This document shows positions 31,354 to 33,542 of a stretch of 33,542 nucleotides of DNA, one piece after another. Within the stretch, counting starts at the first letter, position 1; each line of letters opens with the position of its first letter. The notes beneath the pieces were generated by a model. The model did not search any database. It was not told where the DNA came from and was given only the letters and a program-made list of their open reading frames with translations. The DNA is from JBAUHN01 sp049680295 (GTDB taxonomy: Bacteria; Pseudomonadota; Alphaproteobacteria; Rhodobacterales; Rhodobacteraceae). A program made the position numbers and the translations under genes. The DNA is taken from the NCBI GenBank assembly GCA_049680295.1, contig JBAUHN010000244.1:1-33542 (forward strand). The letters are read 5' to 3'.

Positions 31354-33542
31354 CTATCTGTTAGTGCCGTTATTGTTTGCGGGCTGTGTGGACGTGCCAC
31401 TTGTCCGTCCTCCACCCAGAATATCACGCAGCAGGTTTTCGATCAGTCCGCCCTGATTGCCATTCTGATTTTGCGGCACAGCGCCGCTTCCGTCCAGATA
31501 CGTACCAGTGTTAAGAGGCGCCGTCATCGGCAGCGGTTTCACAGGCACACCTTCGTGCACCCGTGTCATCGCTTCATGCCAAATCTCGGCAGGAAGGCCA
31601 CTGCCCGTGACACCCGTCAGCGGCGTATTGTCGTCATAGCCCATCCAGACACCGGCAACATAGTCGGCGGAAAACCCAACAAACCATGCGTCCCGCGCAG
31701 CCTGCGTGGTTCCGGTTTTGCCAGCGATTTCGCGCCCGCCAATTGCAGCGCGTTTGCCGGTGCCTTGCGACACAACCTTTTCCATCATGTAGATCAACTG
31801 CCGGGCGGCGTCTTCTTGGATAACACGCTCGCCAATACCGCCACCCGTTCCCATCAACGGCTCCTGATCGCCCTGCAATCGCAGATCGACCAAACCGTAA
31901 GGCGTCACTGACGACCCGCCATTCAAGATACCCGCATATGCCCCTGTCATTTCCAGCAACGTGCTTTCAGATGCACCCAGCGCTAACGCTGGACCAGCAG
32001 CCAAATCGCTTTCGATACCAAACTCACTTGCCACCTGTCGCACCACATCGCGCCCGACACTTTCAGAGACTTTCACCGCCGGAATATTAAGCGAATCCCG
32101 CAACGCTTCAGTCAGTGAGACCTGTCCGCGATAGCTGTTAGAATAGTTCTTCGGCGACCATGGCCCTGATCCGGGGATATCAATGGTCAGTGGCGCATCG
32201 TTAACCAGATCATTGGGGGAATAGCCCAGATCCAGCGCCGCCGCATAAACAAAGGGTTTAAACGCCGATCCGGTTTGCCGCAAAGCCTGCGTTGCGCGGT
32301 TGAACGCGCCCGAGACCTTGGTTTTGCGCCCACCAACCATCGCACGCACGGCACCATCTGCGGACATGACCACAATCGCGGCCTGAGCTTCGGACCCTTG
32401 GCGGACTTTGTTTTCGAATATCCACTTTAACCCATCTTCGGCGGCACGCTGTATCCGTTGATCAAGCGTCGTCTTGATGATCACGTCCTCGGTGGTGTTT
32501 CGGGTAAAGAACTCTGGACCGCTCGACATCACCCAATCGGCAAAATAACCCCCTGCGCGGGCCTCGGCAGCGGCAGAAAGCACTGCTGGGCTGGCCTGCG
32601 CCTTGTCTGCTTCTGCTTTTGTCAGATATCCCTGTTCATTCATCAACCGCACAATTGTCGCTGCGCGCTTTTGTGATCGGTCCAGATCGTTCGTCGGGGC
32701 AAAACGCGTTGGGGCCACCAATAGCCCTGCCAGCATCGCTGCCTCTGCCGGATCGACATTGGCCGCTGACTTGCCAAAATAGCGCTGGCTTGCCGCCTCG
32801 AACCCGCGTGCCCCTGCACCCAGAAACGCCCGGTTCATATAGACTGTCAGGATTTCATCTTTGGTGTATTTCAGCTCCATCGCCATCGCGTAAATCGCCT
32901 CTTTGGCTTTGCGCTGGATCGTTCCGCGACGGCAATCCGCCTCATATTCCGCCTCGGTCTGGCCCGCTGCCGGATCATAGGGCACGCCCAGACACAAAAG
33001 TTTCGCAACCTGTTGCGTGATCGTTGACCCTCCATGACCCGACAGCGGCCCACGGCCCTCACGCAGGTTGATCCGCACAGCCGATGCAATACCGCGCGGG
33101 CTAACCCCGAAGTGTTTGTAAAACCGCTTGTCCTCGGTCGCGACAATCGCGTTTTTCAAATAGGGCGAAACAGTTTGCGCCGTCACAACCCCGCCAAACT
33201 GATCCCCGCGCCAGGCATAAACCTTGCCCTCGTTGTCCAGCATGGTGACCGATCCACGCGCCCGTCCGTCCAGCAACGCGCCTAGATCGGGCAATGTCGT
33301 CGCATAATACCCGACAATCAACGCCAGCAAAGCGGCACCCAACACTGTTGTACGCCAGGTAATTTTCCAGATCAGACGCAATATCCAACGAAAGATGCCC
33401 GAAAAGAACCCGACAATTCCACCCCGCCGGGCTTTGCGCGCCGGCTTGCGCTTGGTGGTTTTCGCACGGGTCCGTTTTACAGCGGCTTTCGCCTTATATC
33501 GCTTGTCAGCGACCAACGGCCGTTTTCGTTTTGACGTATTGC
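31354..33542 (-). CDS. Class A penicillin-binding protein, PBP1A family (5' end possibly outside window)
   Basis: A bifunctional peptidoglycan synthase of at least 720 residues. A very basic cytoplasmic tail rich in lysine and arginine precedes one transmembrane helix (VLGAALLALIVGYYATTL). The glycosyltransferase-51 domain follows, with catalytic glutamate in VATEDKRFYKHFGVSP and GGSTITQQVAKLL. The transpeptidase has the SxxK serine in QTGSAFKPF (near residue 417 counted from TTG 33516), SLN in LRDSLNIPAVKV, and KTGT in AGKTGTTQAARDAWFVGFS. The C terminus is a glycine/asparagine-rich tail. No ATG occurs in frame near the N terminus, and the frame is open to the window edge (NTSKRKRPLVADKRY). 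The true start therefore probably lies upstream of the window. Confidence 0.92.
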   Translation of the reverse strand, partial: NTSKRKRPLVADKRYKAKAAVKRTRAKTTKRKPARKARRGGIVGFFSGIFRWILRLIWKITWRTTVLGAALLALIVGYYATTLPDLGALLDGRARGSVTMLDNEGKVYAWRGDQFGGVVTAQTVSPYLKNAIVATEDKRFYKHFGVSPRGIASAVRINLREGRGPLSGHGGSTITQQVAKLLCLGVPYDPAAGQTEAEYEADCRRGTIQRKAKEAIYAMAMELKYTKDEILTVYMNRAFLGAGARGFEAASQRYFGKSAANVDPAEAAMLAGLLVAPTRFAPTNDLDRSQKRAATIVRLMNEQGYLTKAEADKAQASPAVLSAAAEARAGGYFADWVMSSGPEFFTRNTTEDVIIKTTLDQRIQRAAEDGLKWIFENKVRQGSEAQAAIVVMSADGAVRAMVGGRKTKVSGAFNRATQALRQTGSAFKPFVYAAALDLGYSPNDLVNDAPLTIDIPGSGPWSPKNYSNSYRGQVSLTEALRDSLNIPAVKVSESVGRDVVRQVASEFGIESDLAAGPALALGASESTLLEMTGAYAGILNGGSSVTPYGLVDLRLQGDQEPLMGTGGGIGERVIQEDAARQLIYMMEKVVSQGTGKRAAIGGREIAGKTGTTQAARDAWFVGFSADYVAGVWMGYDDNTPLTGVTGSGLPAEIWHEAMTRVHEGVPVKPLPMTAPLNTGTYLDGSGAVPQNQNGNQGGLIENLLRDILGGGRTSGTSTQPANNNGTNR

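Noticed and set aside
1..33542. tRNA or rRNA genes, CRISPR arrays, insertion sequences, prophage or restriction/defence genes
   Set aside because: I looked for cloverleaf-like segments, regularly spaced repeats, transposase or integrase motifs and nuclease/methylase pairs outside the listed genes and saw none.

Overview
The window is about 33.5 kb of densely packed alphaproteobacterial chromosome. The protein families point to Rhodobacterales, most likely the marine Roseobacter group: SoeBC-type molybdoenzyme subunits, a PrtD/HlyD-type exporter, separate mnmD and mnmC-type oxidase genes, and a FadH-type dienoyl-CoA reductase. The taxon is inferred from gene content, not from a marker gene. 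No rRNA, tRNA, insertion sequence, prophage or CRISPR array is visible, and no gene-free stretch exceeds about 200 bases.

Layout. (1) 1-1680: tail of a molybdoenzyme operon, an iron-sulfur subunit and membrane anchor that probably belong to sulfite dehydrogenase SoeABC, ending at a hairpin. (2) 1700-7837: dapA diverges from a soluble lytic transglycosylase. The transglycosylase runs tail-to-tail into an EamA exporter, which lies behind mnmD. A MnmC-type FAD oxidase diverges from mnmD, and an NADPH:FMN reductase faces it. (3) 7968-12008: an OmpA-domain glycine-zipper lipoprotein and an Ada-like repair protein on the minus strand, then nth, a PfkB/adenosine-kinase-like gene and a GNAT gene on the plus strand. 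(4) 12005-16847: rppH, fadH, a ZntB/CorA transporter and a LysR regulator. (5) 16902-19853: a minus-strand operon cinA (N-domain only), GNAT, AhpD-like protein, periplasmic OmpA-domain protein. (6) 19903-23828: sfsA and map; rsmD behind a ferredoxin-reductase-like flavoprotein that carries an in-frame amber codon near its end; a divergent peroxiredoxin. (7) 23923-29783: on the minus strand, a type I secretion ABC/HlyD pair followed by RidA, GDPD, FemAB/DUF482-like acyltransferase and pterin dehydratase genes, many with 4-base overlaps. (8) 29972-33542: mlaA and mlaC, facing a class A penicillin-binding protein whose 5' end probably lies beyond the window.

Most genes are housekeeping or envelope functions. 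Tight start/stop overlaps and non-ATG starts are frequent. I did not find a clearly new multi-gene system. The best leads are the premature TAG with its intact downstream coding tail, a palindrome with flanking direct repeats between the flavoprotein and peroxiredoxin genes, and two compact operons of mixed function.
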